DNA of 64,000 nt, taken from the NCBI RefSeq assembly GCF_031082295.1, contig NZ_JAVHLD010000004.1:117216-181215 (forward strand), given 5' to 3'. The DNA is from Humidesulfovibrio sp. Its GTDB lineage: Bacteria; Desulfobacterota; Desulfovibrionia; Desulfovibrionales; Desulfovibrionaceae. Of the stretch, positions 40,747 through 50,440 are shown piece after piece; position 1 is the stretch's first letter, and every line of letters begins with the position of its first letter. The position numbers were made by a program, and so were the translations under genes. The notes below the pieces were generated by a model that did not search any database, was not told the DNA's origin, and saw nothing but the letters and a program-made list of their open reading frames with translations.

Positions 40747-42795
40747 TTAAGAAAGTACATCAAACTTAGCGAATTTCATGACAAAAGATGCGCGCCCCTG
40801 GGTGCCGGAGCGTAATGAAGTGGAGAATCCGAACATCTGGCGCAGTGCGGCAAAAGCCTGGACAGTTTTCTGCCCCCCACGATCAATGATGTTCTCGATC
40901 TTGGCGCCTTTGGCCCCAAGCAGGCCGACGACCTCGCCCACAAAGGCGTCAGGCGCGCTGATCTCCAGCCACATGATGGGTTCTAGCAGCATGGGTGCGG
41001 CAAGACCGAGCACGCTCCGCAGCGCCATGGCAGCGGCCATGCGGTATCCGGCCGGGCTCGACTCGCCCTCCTTGCGTGGCATGTCGAGCACACGGATCTT
41101 CACATCCAAGACAGGATAGCCGCCAAGCACCCCGCATTGCAGCCCGTCACGCAGGCCTTCATCCACGGCGTCTGTCCAGGCTTGCGGTATGAGCACGGTG
41201 TCGATTTCAAACAAGACCTCCCTTCCCGCTCCGCGCGGCAAAGGTTCAACAGCAAGGCGAACCGCACCATAGTGCATGACCTCGCCAAGTTCGCGGTGGA
41301 ATTCCTCGCTGGCCTCAGCGCTCTTGGTGACGGTCTCCTGGAAGACGACCTGTGGCTTGCCCGTGCGCGGCTTCAGCCCATGCTCACGAGCCATGCGCTC
41401 AAGCAACACCTCAAGATGCAGTTCTCCCATGCCCGAGAGGATCACCTGGCTGGTTTCCGGGTCGCGCACCACGGTCAAGGTCGGATCTTCCAGCAGGTAG
41501 CGCTGGAGTACCTCATCAAGCTTGTCGGACTCCTCGGCGTTGCGAGGCTCGATGGCAAGTGAAAGCACAGGCTTGTACGCTGCAATTTGCTCAAGCAGGA
41601 TGGGATTGTCCTTGTGGGCAAGGGTGTCCCCGGTGCGTCCAAAACGCATTCCCGCAGCCGCGACAATCTCTCCGGCGCGGGCGACTTCGATCTTCTCGCG
41701 GCGATCGGCGTGCAGCCGAAACAACCGGGCCACGCGCTCCTCAGTGCCGTGGGTCACATTCAGCACGCTCTCGCCCTCGGACAAATGCCCGGAATAGATG
41801 CGCAAGAACGACTGCTTGCGTCCGGACTCCATGACAACCTTGAACACCAGGGCGGAGAGCGGCGCCTCGGGGTCAACGGCAAAGGTTTTCGGCTGGTGCG
41901 TATCCGGGTCAATCCCCTGCTGTCCTGGAAGGTCCAGAGGGCTCGGCAAATAGTCGCACACAGCGTCCATGAGCGGCTGCACGCCTATGTTTTTAAGGGC
42001 AGAACCGGCCAGCACGGGCACGATGGAAAGGGCAATGGTGGCCTTGCGGATCGCGGCGCGCAGCGTTTCAGCCGGAATGTCCTCACCGGCAAGGTAGGCC
42101 TCCATGATGGCGTCGTCGTGCTCGGATAGCGCCTCAAGCAGCTGCTCACGCCAGGGAGCCACGCGCTCGGCCTCGGCGCTGGTCAACGGAAACCGTTCAT
42201 ACTCGGCACCTTTGGTTTCCGTGTCGAACACCAGCCGCTCCATCCCGACAAGATCGAACACGGCGCGCATCTCCGCGCCCTCCCCGTCCGGCACCTGCAG
42301 AGGCACAACGTTGGCCCCGAGTTTTTCGCGCATCGAGGCGAGGACTGCGGAAAAATCAGCGCCCAGCCGATCGATCTTGTTCACAAAGGCCAATTTAGGA
42401 ACGTGATAGGTTTCGCTTTGGCGCCACACAGTCTCCGACTGCGGCTCCACTCCGCTGACTGCGCAGAAAACGCCCACCGCGCCGTCGAGCACACGCAGGG
42501 AGCGCTCGACCTCAACCGTAAAGTCCACATGCCCGGGCGTATCGATGAGGTTCACCGTGCAACCCTTCCAGGCGCAAGAGGTCACAGCGGACGTTATGGT
42601 AATGCCTCGTTCCTGCTCCTCCGGCATAAAATCCATTGTGGCGGTGCCCTCATGGACCTCGCCCATCCTGTGGATGCGGCCGGCATAGAACAGTATGCGT
42701 TCAGACAGTGTGGTCTTGCCTGCATCGATGTGTGCGATGATGCCCAGATTACGAATGGCGTGCAGGTACTTCGCGGAAAGTGGTTTTCTGCTCAC
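40747..42795 (-). CDS. elongation factor G paralogue
   Basis: A 682-residue translational GTPase. G1 is 'AHIDAGKTT' (residues 21-29), G3 'DTPGHVDFTVEVERS', G4 'FVNKIDRLGAD', and domain IV-V features 'SGMGELHLEVLLERM' and 'PRKEGESSPAGYRMAAAMAL' are present. It is not beside rpsL, rpsG or tuf, so it is likely a second EF-G, perhaps a recycling or stress form (inference). I chose GTG 42795 ('MSRKPLSAKYLH'); a longer frame overlaps the upstream gene and looks non-native. A tetracycline-resistance TetM-type protein is unlikely. Confidence 0.88.
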   Translation of the reverse strand: MSRKPLSAKYLHAIRNLGIIAHIDAGKTTLSERILFYAGRIHRMGEVHEGTATMDFMPEEQERGITITSAVTSCAWKGCTVNLIDTPGHVDFTVEVERSLRVLDGAVGVFCAVSGVEPQSETVWRQSETYHVPKLAFVNKIDRLGADFSAVLASMREKLGANVVPLQVPDGEGAEMRAVFDLVGMERLVFDTETKGAEYERFPLTSAEAERVAPWREQLLEALSEHDDAIMEAYLAGEDIPAETLRAAIRKATIALSIVPVLAGSALKNIGVQPLMDAVCDYLPSPLDLPGQQGIDPDTHQPKTFAVDPEAPLSALVFKVVMESGRKQSFLRIYSGHLSEGESVLNVTHGTEERVARLFRLHADRREKIEVARAGEIVAAAGMRFGRTGDTLAHKDNPILLEQIAAYKPVLSLAIEPRNAEESDKLDEVLQRYLLEDPTLTVVRDPETSQVILSGMGELHLEVLLERMAREHGLKPRTGKPQVVFQETVTKSAEASEEFHRELGEVMHYGAVRLAVEPLPRGAGREVLFEIDTVLIPQAWTDAVDEGLRDGLQCGVLGGYPVLDVKIRVLDMPRKEGESSPAGYRMAAAMALRSVLGLAAPMLLEPIMWLEISAPDAFVGEVVGLLGAKGAKIENIIDRGGQKTVQAFAALRQMFGFSTSLRSGTQGRASFVMKFAKFDVLS

Positions 42796-42809
42796 TGGGG
42801 AAACCTGCC

Positions 42810-43733
42810 TTAGAATTGTGTTTCTGGTGCGGTGGTGCAGGCCTGCATGGTAGCGGTGAAGAGAGCGTCCGAGAGTTCTGGCCAGGTCCACAGCCCCGAG
42901 CAGGATTCACCGAGGACAAGCCGCGCGGCGCTGGGGGCAGTCTCGACACAGGCATCGGGCACCAGCAACAGCTCGCGCGGCACAGAAGCAAAAGCCTGAA
43001 AACGGGATTTGTCCTGGGGCTTGCTGGCGCCACGGCCCGGTTTCGCACCACCGGCCTCCAGCTCAAGCCCTGCATAAAGGAAGGCCAGCGCATCCAGCGC
43101 GAACTGGTCTACGGTATCGCGCCAGACACCCAGGCCGCGCGGGACGCGCAACGGGGCCAAACGCAAGAATGACGAGTCAAGGGCTGTGCGCAACGCCGGA
43201 CGGTTCAGCACACGACGCATTTCCGGGGTGTCCGGGTGCAGCACGAGCCCTGGCAAGCCGCTCTGCGCGCACTCGATCAACAACTGCGCCGCAAGGGTTG
43301 CGCTCAAAGAGGCCACGCGTTCCTGCCCGGCGAGTTCACAGGAAGTGAGCAGCGACTCCGGCACGCTTGCGCGAGAGCCAAGGCGAACGACAAGCACATC
43401 GGCGGCTCCGGAACAGAGTGCCGGCATGAGCGCTCCAAGCAGCAGTGCCGGCGCGTCGAGGCTGGAATCGACAAGCAGCAGGATGAACGGCCTGGGCGTG
43501 ATTGAGCTTCGACAGCGCAGTCCGGATGCAAGCATGCGGTGATGCTGTTCGCGCAAGACGCTTGCAGGCGGGTTCAGGGCGAAGTTATGGGCAATTATGC
43601 TCTTGAGGAGGGCTCGGCGCTGGTCGCCGATAGCGTCATACGCCCTGGCGAACCGGGCATCCGAGATGAGCCTTGGCTCAAGCCAGGCTGGAAATATCCA
43701 GGCCGGTCCGGTTTGTCGTGTCGCAATCTCCAT
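42810..43733 (-). CDS. hypothetical protein, weakly ALDH-like
   Basis: A 307-residue protein that I cannot name. A central stretch 'APALLLGALMPALCSGAADV' followed by 'VLVVRLG' resembles the substrate-site strand-helix of the aldehyde dehydrogenase/HisD fold, but no catalytic cysteine motif is visible. There is no signal peptide. ATG 43733 ('MEIATRQTGPAW') is chosen; the longer frame shadows bamD. It lies between bamD and the EF-G paralogue, and its function may be linked to either. Confidence 0.65.
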   Translation of the reverse strand: MEIATRQTGPAWIFPAWLEPRLISDARFARAYDAIGDQRRALLKSIIAHNFALNPPASVLREQHHRMLASGLRCRSSITPRPFILLLVDSSLDAPALLLGALMPALCSGAADVLVVRLGSRASVPESLLTSCELAGQERVASLSATLAAQLLIECAQSGLPGLVLHPDTPEMRRVLNRPALRTALDSSFLRLAPLRVPRGLGVWRDTVDQFALDALAFLYAGLELEAGGAKPGRGASKPQDKSRFQAFASVPRELLLVPDACVETAPSAARLVLGESCSGLWTWPELSDALFTATMQACTTAPETQF

Positions 43734-43761
43734 GCCTTGAGGCCTCGCAAGGATGCATGTG

Positions 43762-44490
43762 CTAGAGCCACTTGAGCAGACGCTTCCACGTCCACTGGAG
43801 TTTTTCGCGCTCCTCTTCGGACAAGCTCTTCTGGTACTCAAAGTATGAGTATTCCGCGCGCTTGCGGACGTAATCCTTGAATTCTACTACATCAGCAAAA
43901 TTTTCCAGCACATAGATATAGCGATGCCAGGCAGCTCCGTACTTCCCGGTGCGCCAGTAAAAATCCGCTATGAAAATCTCATGCTCGGCAAGGATTTTGC
44001 GACACTTGTAAATATGTTCCTTGGAGGCCTTGGAGTATTCGGATCCCGGGAAGGACTCCTCAAGCCTGTAGAATATCTCAAGCGCTTCCTTAACATTATC
44101 CTGGCGCAGATCGATGGTGCGGAACTGCTTGAAGTTGCTGAGCGCCATCTGGAAAAGCACGTAAGGAATATTGGGATTGCTCGGGTGCAGGGTCTCGAAT
44201 TCCTTGTACGCCTCAACGGCCTCAGAGTATCTGCCGTCGAAGTAATAGGCGTCACCAAGGGCGACCTCGGCCTTGGGCGTCAAGGGGCTGAAGGGGTAGC
44301 GGTCCTTGAGCTTGTTGAAGCTCTCGGCAGCCTGGCCGTAACGCTTCTCCTTCATGTAATCCATGCCGGTTTCGAAGAGTTCCTGGGCTGTATCGTCCGC
44401 AGGCGGCAGAAAATAGTAGTCGATGAGGCCGCAGGAGGAAACCAGCGGCAACAGGAGCAGCATCAGCAACGCAAACGTGCGTCTAGACAT
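43762..44490 (-). CDS. bamD: outer membrane assembly lipoprotein BamD
   Basis: A 242-residue lipoprotein: signal peptide with lipobox 'LVSSC' (about residues 16-20) and TPR-like repeats ('YMKEKRYGQAAESFNKLKDR', 'YYFDGRYSEAVEAYKEFE'). It is an essential part of the BAM complex that inserts beta-barrels. ATG 44490 overlaps the trxB stop by 8 bases; a longer frame is a shadow of trxB. The pairing with thioredoxin genes is not an obvious functional link. Confidence 0.92.
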   Translation of the reverse strand: MSRRTFALLMLLLLPLVSSCGLIDYYFLPPADDTAQELFETGMDYMKEKRYGQAAESFNKLKDRYPFSPLTPKAEVALGDAYYFDGRYSEAVEAYKEFETLHPSNPNIPYVLFQMALSNFKQFRTIDLRQDNVKEALEIFYRLEESFPGSEYSKASKEHIYKCRKILAEHEIFIADFYWRTGKYGAAWHRYIYVLENFADVVEFKDYVRKRAEYSYFEYQKSLSEEEREKLQWTWKRLLKWL

Positions 44491-45412
44491 GCAGAGTTTC
44501 CAGATAGGCGTGAGCTGCGGTTGCGGCGGTGGCGCCATCGCCAACGGCCGTGGCGACCTGGCGGCAATTCTTGCTGCGAACGTCGCCGGCGGCGAAGAAG
44601 CCTGGAAGGTTGGTGACCATTTCACAGTCGGTGATGACAAAGCCATTCTTGTCGCGAGCCAGGGCCTCTGGCACGAAAGAGGCTGTCGGTTCAAAGCCGA
44701 CAAAAACGAAAACGCCATCGACCGGCAAGTCACTCTTTTCGCCGGTCTTTACGTTGGTGAGCTTGACTCCGGTGACGCCCTTGAAGGGGTCGCCCACGAT
44801 CTCGTCCACGACTGTGCTGCGCAGGATGTTCATCTTTGGGTGCACGAAGCACTTGTCCTGATAGCATTTGTTCCCGCGGAAATCATCGCGGCGATGGATG
44901 AGGTAGAGCTTGTCCACAAGGCGCGAGAGATACAGGGATTCCTCTAGGGCCGAGTTGCCGCCGCCGATGACGGCCACGGTCTTGCCCCTGAAGAAGTTGC
45001 CGTCGCACAGTGCGCAATAGGACACCCCGCGGCCCGTGTACATCTCTTCGCCGGGAGTGCCGACACGCTTGTAGCGCGCGCCGCTGCAAAGAACCACGGT
45101 TCTGGCCTCGATGGACTCGTCGCCCACCATGATGCGGTAGCCGCCTTCCACCTGGGTCATCTCGCGCACCTCGTCGCTCATGCGGTCGAGGTCGTAGTTC
45201 GCCAGGTGCTCAACGAACTTGTCCACAAGCTCATATCCCTTGATGGCCGTAGGGAAGCCCGGATAGTTCTCGATGTCCTCGGTCATGAGCACCTGTCCGC
45301 CGGGGGATAGCTTCTCCACCAGGACAGTGCGCACCCCGGCCCGGACAAGGTAGAGGGCTGCGGTCATGCCGGCCGGCCCTCCACCGATGACGGCGGCGTC
45401 GTATTTCTTCAT
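44483..45412 (-). CDS. trxB: thioredoxin reductase
   Basis: A 309-residue FAD/NADPH enzyme that reduces TrxA. FAD motif 'AAVIGGGPAGMTAALYL', redox site 'SYCALCDGNFF' (C133, C136; more often CATC), NADPH motif 'VAVIGGGNSALEESLYLS' and the C-terminal 'GFFAAGDVRSKNCRQV'. It starts 4 bases after the trxA stop, so the pair is translated from one message. Confidence 0.96.
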   Translation of the reverse strand: MKKYDAAVIGGGPAGMTAALYLVRAGVRTVLVEKLSPGGQVLMTEDIENYPGFPTAIKGYELVDKFVEHLANYDLDRMSDEVREMTQVEGGYRIMVGDESIEARTVVLCSGARYKRVGTPGEEMYTGRGVSYCALCDGNFFRGKTVAVIGGGNSALEESLYLSRLVDKLYLIHRRDDFRGNKCYQDKCFVHPKMNILRSTVVDEIVGDPFKGVTGVKLTNVKTGEKSDLPVDGVFVFVGFEPTASFVPEALARDKNGFVITDCEMVTNLPGFFAAGDVRSKNCRQVATAVGDGATAATAAHAYLETLHV

Positions 45413-45416
45413 GTGA

Positions 45417-45737
45417 TTACAGCGCCTTTTTGGCGATCATGTCCTTGATGCTGCTCTTGGACACCGCGCCCGTGGTCTGGTCAACGACTTCACCGTTCTT
45501 GAAGAGAATGAGCGTGGGAATGGCGCGGATGCCAAACTTGCTCGGGCTGGCCGAATTCTCATCAACATTCATCTTGCAGATCTTCACCTGTCCAGCAAAT
45601 TCGGTGGCCAATTCGTCAATGATCGGGCCCATGGCGCGACAGGGACCGCACCAGGGGGCCCAGAAATCAACCAGAACGGGCAGATCGCTCTTGAGAACTT
45701 CGGAATCAAAATTGCTGTCGGTCACCTGATTGGCCAT
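45417..45737 (-). CDS. trxA: thioredoxin
   Basis: A 106-residue thioredoxin with active site 'FWAPWCGPCRAMGP' (C30, C33) and cis-Pro region 'IRAIPTLILFKNGEVV'. It is the general cytoplasmic disulfide reductant. It leads trxA-trxB-bamD-hypothetical-EF-G. A good promoter is at 45826-45854; a ribosome site AGGAGA precedes the ATG. Confidence 0.97.
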   Translation of the reverse strand: MANQVTDSNFDSEVLKSDLPVLVDFWAPWCGPCRAMGPIIDELATEFAGQVKICKMNVDENSASPSKFGIRAIPTLILFKNGEVVDQTTGAVSKSSIKDMIAKKAL

Positions 45738-45825
45738 AATGTCTCCTTTGTGCTCATTCTTTAATTTAAGGGCGTGGCGGATTGTGCAGATTTATCTGGC
45801 GGAGATACCGTGCCACACCTTAGCA

Positions 45826-45854
45826 AATCTAGTTGCCAGGGCAGGTTCTGTCAA
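45826..45854 (-). promoter_or_regulatory. candidate promoter for trxA
   Basis: On the minus strand TTGACA (45854-45849), a 17-base spacer and TAGATT (45831-45826). The -35 box matches the consensus fully. It gives a leader of about 80 bases. Confidence 0.6.
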
Positions 45855-45865
45855 GCCGGATGCTG

Positions 45866-46990
45866 TCAAACACTGGCCTGTACGGACCTTTGCGCAGACT
45901 CGCTAAATACCTGCCGCACCCAATCCAGGGGCACGGCCCGACCACGCGGCACCGACTCAAGGTCAAGGCTGTGGCAATACCCTTCGCGCAATGCCTGCCA
46001 GCCAGCATGGGCTATCATTGCCGCGTTGTCCGTGCACAGAGAAAGCCGCGGTAGATGCAAGGCCAAGTTGTGCTCCGAGGCAAGTCGCGCCATGGCCTGG
46101 CGGACGAAGCTGTTGGCCGCGACACCACCCGCCACGACAACGCCACGCAAGCCAGGTTCGCGCTCCAGCGCACGCTCCGCCTTGATTCGTAAAGTCTCGG
46201 CCACAGCCCAGTTGAACGATGCAGCGATGCGCGCCAACTCCTCGGGCTGCCCGGTCAGGGCCAGCACACCGCGCTCACGCAAGGAATCGGCCGTGGGCAT
46301 CACCTTGAGGGCCAGATGCGGGCGCCTGGCAAGCTCCTCGGCAACGGCGGTCTTAAGCCCGCTGAAGCTGAAATCAAGATTGTCGTTCTGAATGTATGCC
46401 CGAGGAAAAAGTCGCATATCCGGCGTTACACCTTGTGCAAGTTCATCCAGATAGCGACCGCCAGGGTACGGAAGGTTGAGCAGCTTGGCCACCTTGTCAA
46501 AGGCTTCGCCCGCCGCGTCGTCAAGAGTACGGCCAAGCAACAGGAACTCAAGCTGTCCGTCCATGCGGTACAGGTGCGTGTGACCGCCGGAGACCAGCAG
46601 GCCAAGCGCTGGATAGCTCAGCTCAGCCTCAAGCCCCGGCGCGAGCAGGTGCGCGTGCAGGTGGTTGACTCCGATAAGCCTCGCGCCCGTGGCAAGGCAC
46701 AAGCCTTTGGCGAAGGAAAGCCCCACCAGGAGCGCGCCAAGCAGTCCTGGGCCGCGCGCCACGGCGATGGCGTCGATGTCGGGGAGAGCGGCACCGGCCT
46801 TGGCCAAAAGCTTCGGCAAAAGAATCGGGAGCATGCGCTGGTGCTCTCGGGAGGCGATTTCCGGCACGACGCCCCCGAACACGGCGTGCATATCCGTCTG
46901 CGAGGCCAATTCTTCCTGGACCAGCACGCCATCGCGCACCAGGGCGAGCCCGGTCTCGTCGCAGGAGGTTTCGACCCCCAGAACAAGCAT
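45866..46990 (-). CDS. tsaD: tRNA N6-adenosine threonylcarbamoyltransferase
   Basis: A 374-residue enzyme that adds the threonylcarbamoyl group of t6A37 in ANN-decoding tRNAs. '[18 protein letters not shown]', the metal-binding '[12 protein letters not shown]', and '[11 protein letters not shown]' are diagnostic. ATG 46990 lies 7 bases after the fbp stop; the upstream frame is a shadow of fbp. TsaB, TsaC and TsaE are not in the window. Confidence 0.96.
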   Translation of the reverse strand: MLVLGVETSCDETGLALVRDGVLVQEELASQTDMHAVFGGVVPEIASREHQRMLPILLPKLLAKAGAALPDIDAIAVARGPGLLGALLVGLSFAKGLCLATGARLIGVNHLHAHLLAPGLEAELSYPALGLLVSGGHTHLYRMDGQLEFLLLGRTLDDAAGEAFDKVAKLLNLPYPGGRYLDELAQGVTPDMRLFPRAYIQNDNLDFSFSGLKTAVAEELARRPHLALKVMPTADSLRERGVLALTGQPEELARIAASFNWAVAETLRIKAERALEREPGLRGVVVAGGVAANSFVRQAMARLASEHNLALHLPRLSLCTDNAAMIAHAGWQALREGYCHSLDLESVPRGRAVPLDWVRQVFSESAQRSVQASV

Positions 46991-46997
46991 GCCGAAG

Positions 46998-48026
46998 CTA
47001 CTCCTGGGGGCTCTCAGAGGACTTGGAGTAAATCTCCAGCACCTGCTCCACATCCTTCTTCGAGCCCACGAACAGAGGCACCCGCTGGTGCAAATTATCC
47101 GGGGTGATGTCCAGAATGCGGCGGTGGCCGTCGATGGCCATGCCTCCGGCCTGCTCGACGATGAAGGCCATGGGTGCGGCCTCGCACATGAGCCGCAGCT
47201 TTCCGCCGGGTTTGCTCGGATCGCGGTTGTCCGCCGGGTACATGAAGATGCCGCCGTAGATCATGTTGCGGTGGAAGTCGCTGACGAGGGAGCCGATGTA
47301 GCGCAGGCTGTACGGCTTGCGGCGAGGGACGCCAGCAGCCTTGAAGTGCGCGAGCACATCGAGGGTGGGCTTGTCCCAGTAGTGGTAGTAGCCCTCGTTC
47401 ACTGAGTAGATCTTGCCCTGCTCGGGGATGCGGATGTTCGGGTGCGACAGCAGGAACTCGCCGACGCTCGGGTCAAGGGTGAAGCCGTTGACGCCGTCGC
47501 CGGTGGTGTAGACCATCATGGTCGAAGAGCCGTAGATGATGTATCCGGCAGCCACCTGATCGGCACCCTTCTGCAGGATGTCTGAGCTCATCAGCTGGGT
47601 GTCGCTGGGGCTTTTGCGGCGGTAGATGGAAAATATGGTGCCGATGCTCACGTTGGCGTCGATGTTCGAGGAGCCGTCGAGCGGGTCGAAGATGACGAAG
47701 TAGTCGCCCGTGGGCAGGCCGTCGGGAATCTCGATGATGTCGGCGTTTTCCTCGGAGGCCATGGCGCAAAGCGCGCCGCAACGCGACAACCGGTGGATGA
47801 GCACACGGTTGGCGAAATCGTCAAGCTTCTTGACCTCCTCGCCCTGGACATTGACCTCGCCGGTGAAGCCCAAAACATCGACCAGTCCGGCCTTGCTCAC
47901 TTCGCGGGTGATGATCTTGGCAGAGAGGATGAGCTCGTTGAACAGGCGGGTGAAGCGGCCGGTGGCCATGGGCACGTGCTTCTGATGCAGGAGCAGGTGC
48001 TCGGTGACGGTGATCTGCTGGGACAT
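46998..48026 (-). CDS. fbp: fructose-1,6-bisphosphatase, class 1
   Basis: A 342-residue enzyme of gluconeogenesis. '[20 protein letters not shown]' carries the metal-binding DPLDGSSN signature and '[20 protein letters not shown]' the sugar-phosphate site. GGAGG precedes the ATG. It lies between a lipoprotein gene (45 bases) and tsaD (7 bases). Confidence 0.97.
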   Translation of the reverse strand: MSQQITVTEHLLLHQKHVPMATGRFTRLFNELILSAKIITREVSKAGLVDVLGFTGEVNVQGEEVKKLDDFANRVLIHRLSRCGALCAMASEENADIIEIPDGLPTGDYFVIFDPLDGSSNIDANVSIGTIFSIYRRKSPSDTQLMSSDILQKGADQVAAGYIIYGSSTMMVYTTGDGVNGFTLDPSVGEFLLSHPNIRIPEQGKIYSVNEGYYHYWDKPTLDVLAHFKAAGVPRRKPYSLRYIGSLVSDFHRNMIYGGIFMYPADNRDPSKPGGKLRLMCEAAPMAFIVEQAGGMAIDGHRRILDITPDNLHQRVPLFVGSKKDVEQVLEIYSKSSESPQE

Positions 48027-48071
48027 GGTCTATTCCTCCGCGTTGCGAGGGTTCAGGCGCGGTGGGATGCG

Positions 48072-48953
48072 CTATTTGAAGGAGCCGAAGAAGGGAATGA
48101 GCTGCAAGCCCTTGTCCTCTATCGAGGCGTTGGCGCTTTCGGTGGCGTAGATGAAGCGGTCGCGCCCGATGTAGCGGGCAAGCCAAGTGAAATACTTCCC
48201 GCCTGCCTCGATGGTTCCCTGGCTTCGCTCCAGCAATTCCTTGTCCCAGGCGATGGTCGTCAGGGCTTCGGTTGCGGGCGCAACGCTTGTGCTCGCAGAC
48301 CAAATCTTGCGTGCATAGGGATCGACGATGAACAGTTCGTCGGGGTGCGGGCAGAAGCTGAACAGAATGCGCGGGTCGAAGCTCACCACATGCAGCCCAA
48401 CAAACTCCGAGGTCTCGTAGTTCGGCATGCCGAAATAGACCTCAGGACCAAGCAACGTATAATCAACCACCGTCTTGACGAGGGTTTCGCGCCAGATGGA
48501 TTCGAAGACCAAAGGCTCGCTGAAGCGCTTCACAGGAACAGGCGGACGACGCTCGAGAATGTCCCCATTGGCGTCGGCTATCAATATCCCGTCGATCCAG
48601 GGGAAACGCAGCATGAGAAGATTCATCCAGGCGTCGTCTGGTCGGTAGTCCTGGCTGGTGACGTAACGCATCAACTCCGTGACCTTGGCGTCAACAGGAG
48701 CCATGAGCAGCGCCAGCTTCTCACGGTTTGGGTTGTCCCAGCCGTACCGGGTGACGTCGATGACAGGCTTTGGGTTGATCATCTCGCGGGTGCCAATGAC
48801 CGTCGTTTTCACTGTGCGCTTGCCTTCGTCCCAGGAGGGTCCCATGGCGCCACAGGCCGTCAGCGTGAGGAGTATAGCCAGCAAAAGCATGGCGCCGAAA
48901 GGTCTGCCGAGCGCCGCGCGGACGCCAGGCAAAGGAGGAAAGCTGGTGATCAA
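48072..48953 (-). CDS. putative sensor-like lipoprotein
   Basis: A 293-residue exported protein of unknown family. The lipobox is 'LTLTACG' (C34), followed by a periplasmic or outer-membrane domain. A central 'PWIDGILIADANGDILERR' resembles the strand turn of Cache/PAS-like sensor domains, though no signalling output is attached. The start is uncertain: TTG 48953 has AGAGG upstream; ATG 48890 would give a very short signal peptide. It follows a TPR gene by 13 bases and precedes fbp. Confidence 0.65.
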   Translation of the reverse strand: MITSFPPLPGVRAALGRPFGAMLLLAILLTLTACGAMGPSWDEGKRTVKTTVIGTREMINPKPVIDVTRYGWDNPNREKLALLMAPVDAKVTELMRYVTSQDYRPDDAWMNLLMLRFPWIDGILIADANGDILERRPPVPVKRFSEPLVFESIWRETLVKTVVDYTLLGPEVYFGMPNYETSEFVGLHVVSFDPRILFSFCPHPDELFIVDPYARKIWSASTSVAPATEALTTIAWDKELLERSQGTIEAGGKYFTWLARYIGRDRFIYATESANASIEDKGLQLIPFFGSFK

Positions 48954-48966
48954 TGGGAACCTCTGA

Positions 48967-49809
48967 TCATTTGGTTCTGGCTTGCACCCGAGACTCCAGC
49001 CGTGACGCCAAGGCTTCCAGGGTGCTCATGAGGCGGTTTTTGGCGTGCTTGCCAAAAGGATCATCCAAGGGGTCATGCTTGGCGGCGCCCGCTTGCTCCG
49101 GAGACTTTGCCAAGCCATCCTCAAGGGTGCGGATGCGTGTGGAAAGGTCGGTCTTCTCACGCTCATCAAGGGCACGTCCCCAGAGATCGCGGTAGATGCC
49201 AAGCGCGCCGTTGTAATCGCCCTGCGAGGCCAGGAGCTCGGCCATGGTGCGTGTGCGGAAGCTGGCCGCATCGGGAGCCGGGCCTTCATAGACGGACTCG
49301 CCCACAGGCGGCTCGGGACGGACTTCGTCCAGTGGCGGAACCGGGAGCACCGGTTGGGGATGATGCCTCGGCTTGCGGGCGCCGCTGTCGAGCGGACCGA
49401 TTAAACGATCAGAAAGGGAATGCAAACCTTCGATGACGACGTCGGTCCACTTGATCGGCTTGCCGGTGAAATGCGAGGCCACGAGCATGAGGAATACGGC
49501 GAAATCGCGATCCTGCTCTGCTTTTTGCTGTGCCCAGAGCGACCAGAAGGCCGGATAGCGTTCCAGCGGCTTGATGACGGCGGCAAGATGGTCGCGGGCC
49601 TCATCGATGCGCTCAAGCTTCGTCAGTACCTGTATGAGGAGCAGACGCGCCTCGATGGTGTCCGGATGACGATCAAGGCCCTGGCGAAGAGTTTTCGCCG
49701 CGTCCTCAAGCTGCCCGAACTCGACAAAGAGCTTGGCCAGCGGAAAGAATATCCGCGAGCCGGGCTCAAGAGCCAGAACTTCCTGGTACCATTCAATCTT
49801 TCTTCTCAT
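48967..49809 (-). CDS. tetratricopeptide-repeat protein
   Basis: A 280-residue TPR protein without a signal peptide. Repeats are seen at residues 20-80 ('LAKLFVEFGQLEDAAKTLRQ', 'LLLIQVLTKLERIDEARDHL'), followed by a Pro-rich linker (about 150-190) and another repeat ('MAELLASQGDYNGALGIYRD'). It starts within the end of ftsB (17-base overlap), so it is coupled to a cell-division gene. A scaffold role is inferred. Confidence 0.8.
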   Translation of the reverse strand: MRRKIEWYQEVLALEPGSRIFFPLAKLFVEFGQLEDAAKTLRQGLDRHPDTIEARLLLIQVLTKLERIDEARDHLAAVIKPLERYPAFWSLWAQQKAEQDRDFAVFLMLVASHFTGKPIKWTDVVIEGLHSLSDRLIGPLDSGARKPRHHPQPVLPVPPLDEVRPEPPVGESVYEGPAPDAASFRTRTMAELLASQGDYNGALGIYRDLWGRALDEREKTDLSTRIRTLEDGLAKSPEQAGAAKHDPLDDPFGKHAKNRLMSTLEALASRLESRVQARTK

Positions 49810-50113
49810 CGCCTTCGGCCCCCTGGGGTTCGTCGACCTTACCGGAGAAGATGTAGAGCACCTCGTTTTCCTTAACGTAATTCATGCGCTCGCGGATAAC
49901 CATCTCCTGGTAGCTGCGGTCATTCTTGAGTCTGCGGATTTCCCTGCTGAGCTCAAGGCTTTTGGCGTCAACTTCCTGCAACTGGTTCTGCAGTTTAACG
50001 GAGCGCTTGCGCATGTTCATGTAGGCAAAGAGACCGTGATCGGTCCAGAACAGCCGAAACAGCAGGACAACGTTTACGATTATCAGAATGCCAAGCAGAA
50101 TGCGCCGCGCCAT
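49793..50113 (-). CDS. ftsB: FtsB/DivIC-family septum formation initiator
   Basis: A 106-residue bitopic protein: short cytoplasmic start, one membrane helix (about 5-24, 'LLGILIIVNVVLLFRLFW'), then a coiled coil ('KLQNQLQEVDAKSLELSREI') and a short C-terminal domain. It links FtsQ and FtsL at the septum. It lies between a small unknown gene and the TPR gene. Confidence 0.85.
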   Translation of the reverse strand: MARRILLGILIIVNVVLLFRLFWTDHGLFAYMNMRKRSVKLQNQLQEVDAKSLELSREIRRLKNDRSYQEMVIRERMNYVKENEVLYIFSGKVDEPQGAEGDEKKD

Positions 50114-50122
50114 CAGCGCTCC

Positions 50123-50410
50123 CTACTGCAAGCGCAGCGATCCGAACCGACCCGGGCGTATCTGGGCCAGAGGAACGCGCAACTCATCAAGAAAATTTGA
50201 TGTTGCCGTTTCAACACGTTCCACGTCATCTTCATTCAACGCCACAGTGTCGATCTTCAGCAAGAAATCCTTGAGCACGGAGAATTCCTCGAGCAGGCTC
50301 TTGCCAAGCTCGATCTTCTCAAGCTCAGGCTCCAGCTCCAGGATCGTCTGAAGACAATTGGATATGCGTGCCAGATGGCTGCTGGACGCTTTTCTCATTT
50401 CATTCTCCAT
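50123..50410 (-). CDS. small hypothetical protein
   Basis: A 95-residue helical protein of unknown family ('LQTILELEPELEKIELGKSL'). No signal peptide or membrane helix. The start may be ATG 50410 or ATG 50398, which has GGAG at a better distance ('MRKASSSHLARI'). It lies 30 bases after pgsA and 9 before ftsB, so it belongs to this unit. Confidence 0.7.
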   Translation of the reverse strand: MENEMRKASSSHLARISNCLQTILELEPELEKIELGKSLLEEFSVLKDFLLKIDTVALNEDDVERVETATSNFLDELRVPLAQIRPGRFGSLRLQ

Positions 50411-50440
50411 GAATATCTCTAACCACGCGTGAGCGCTTGG

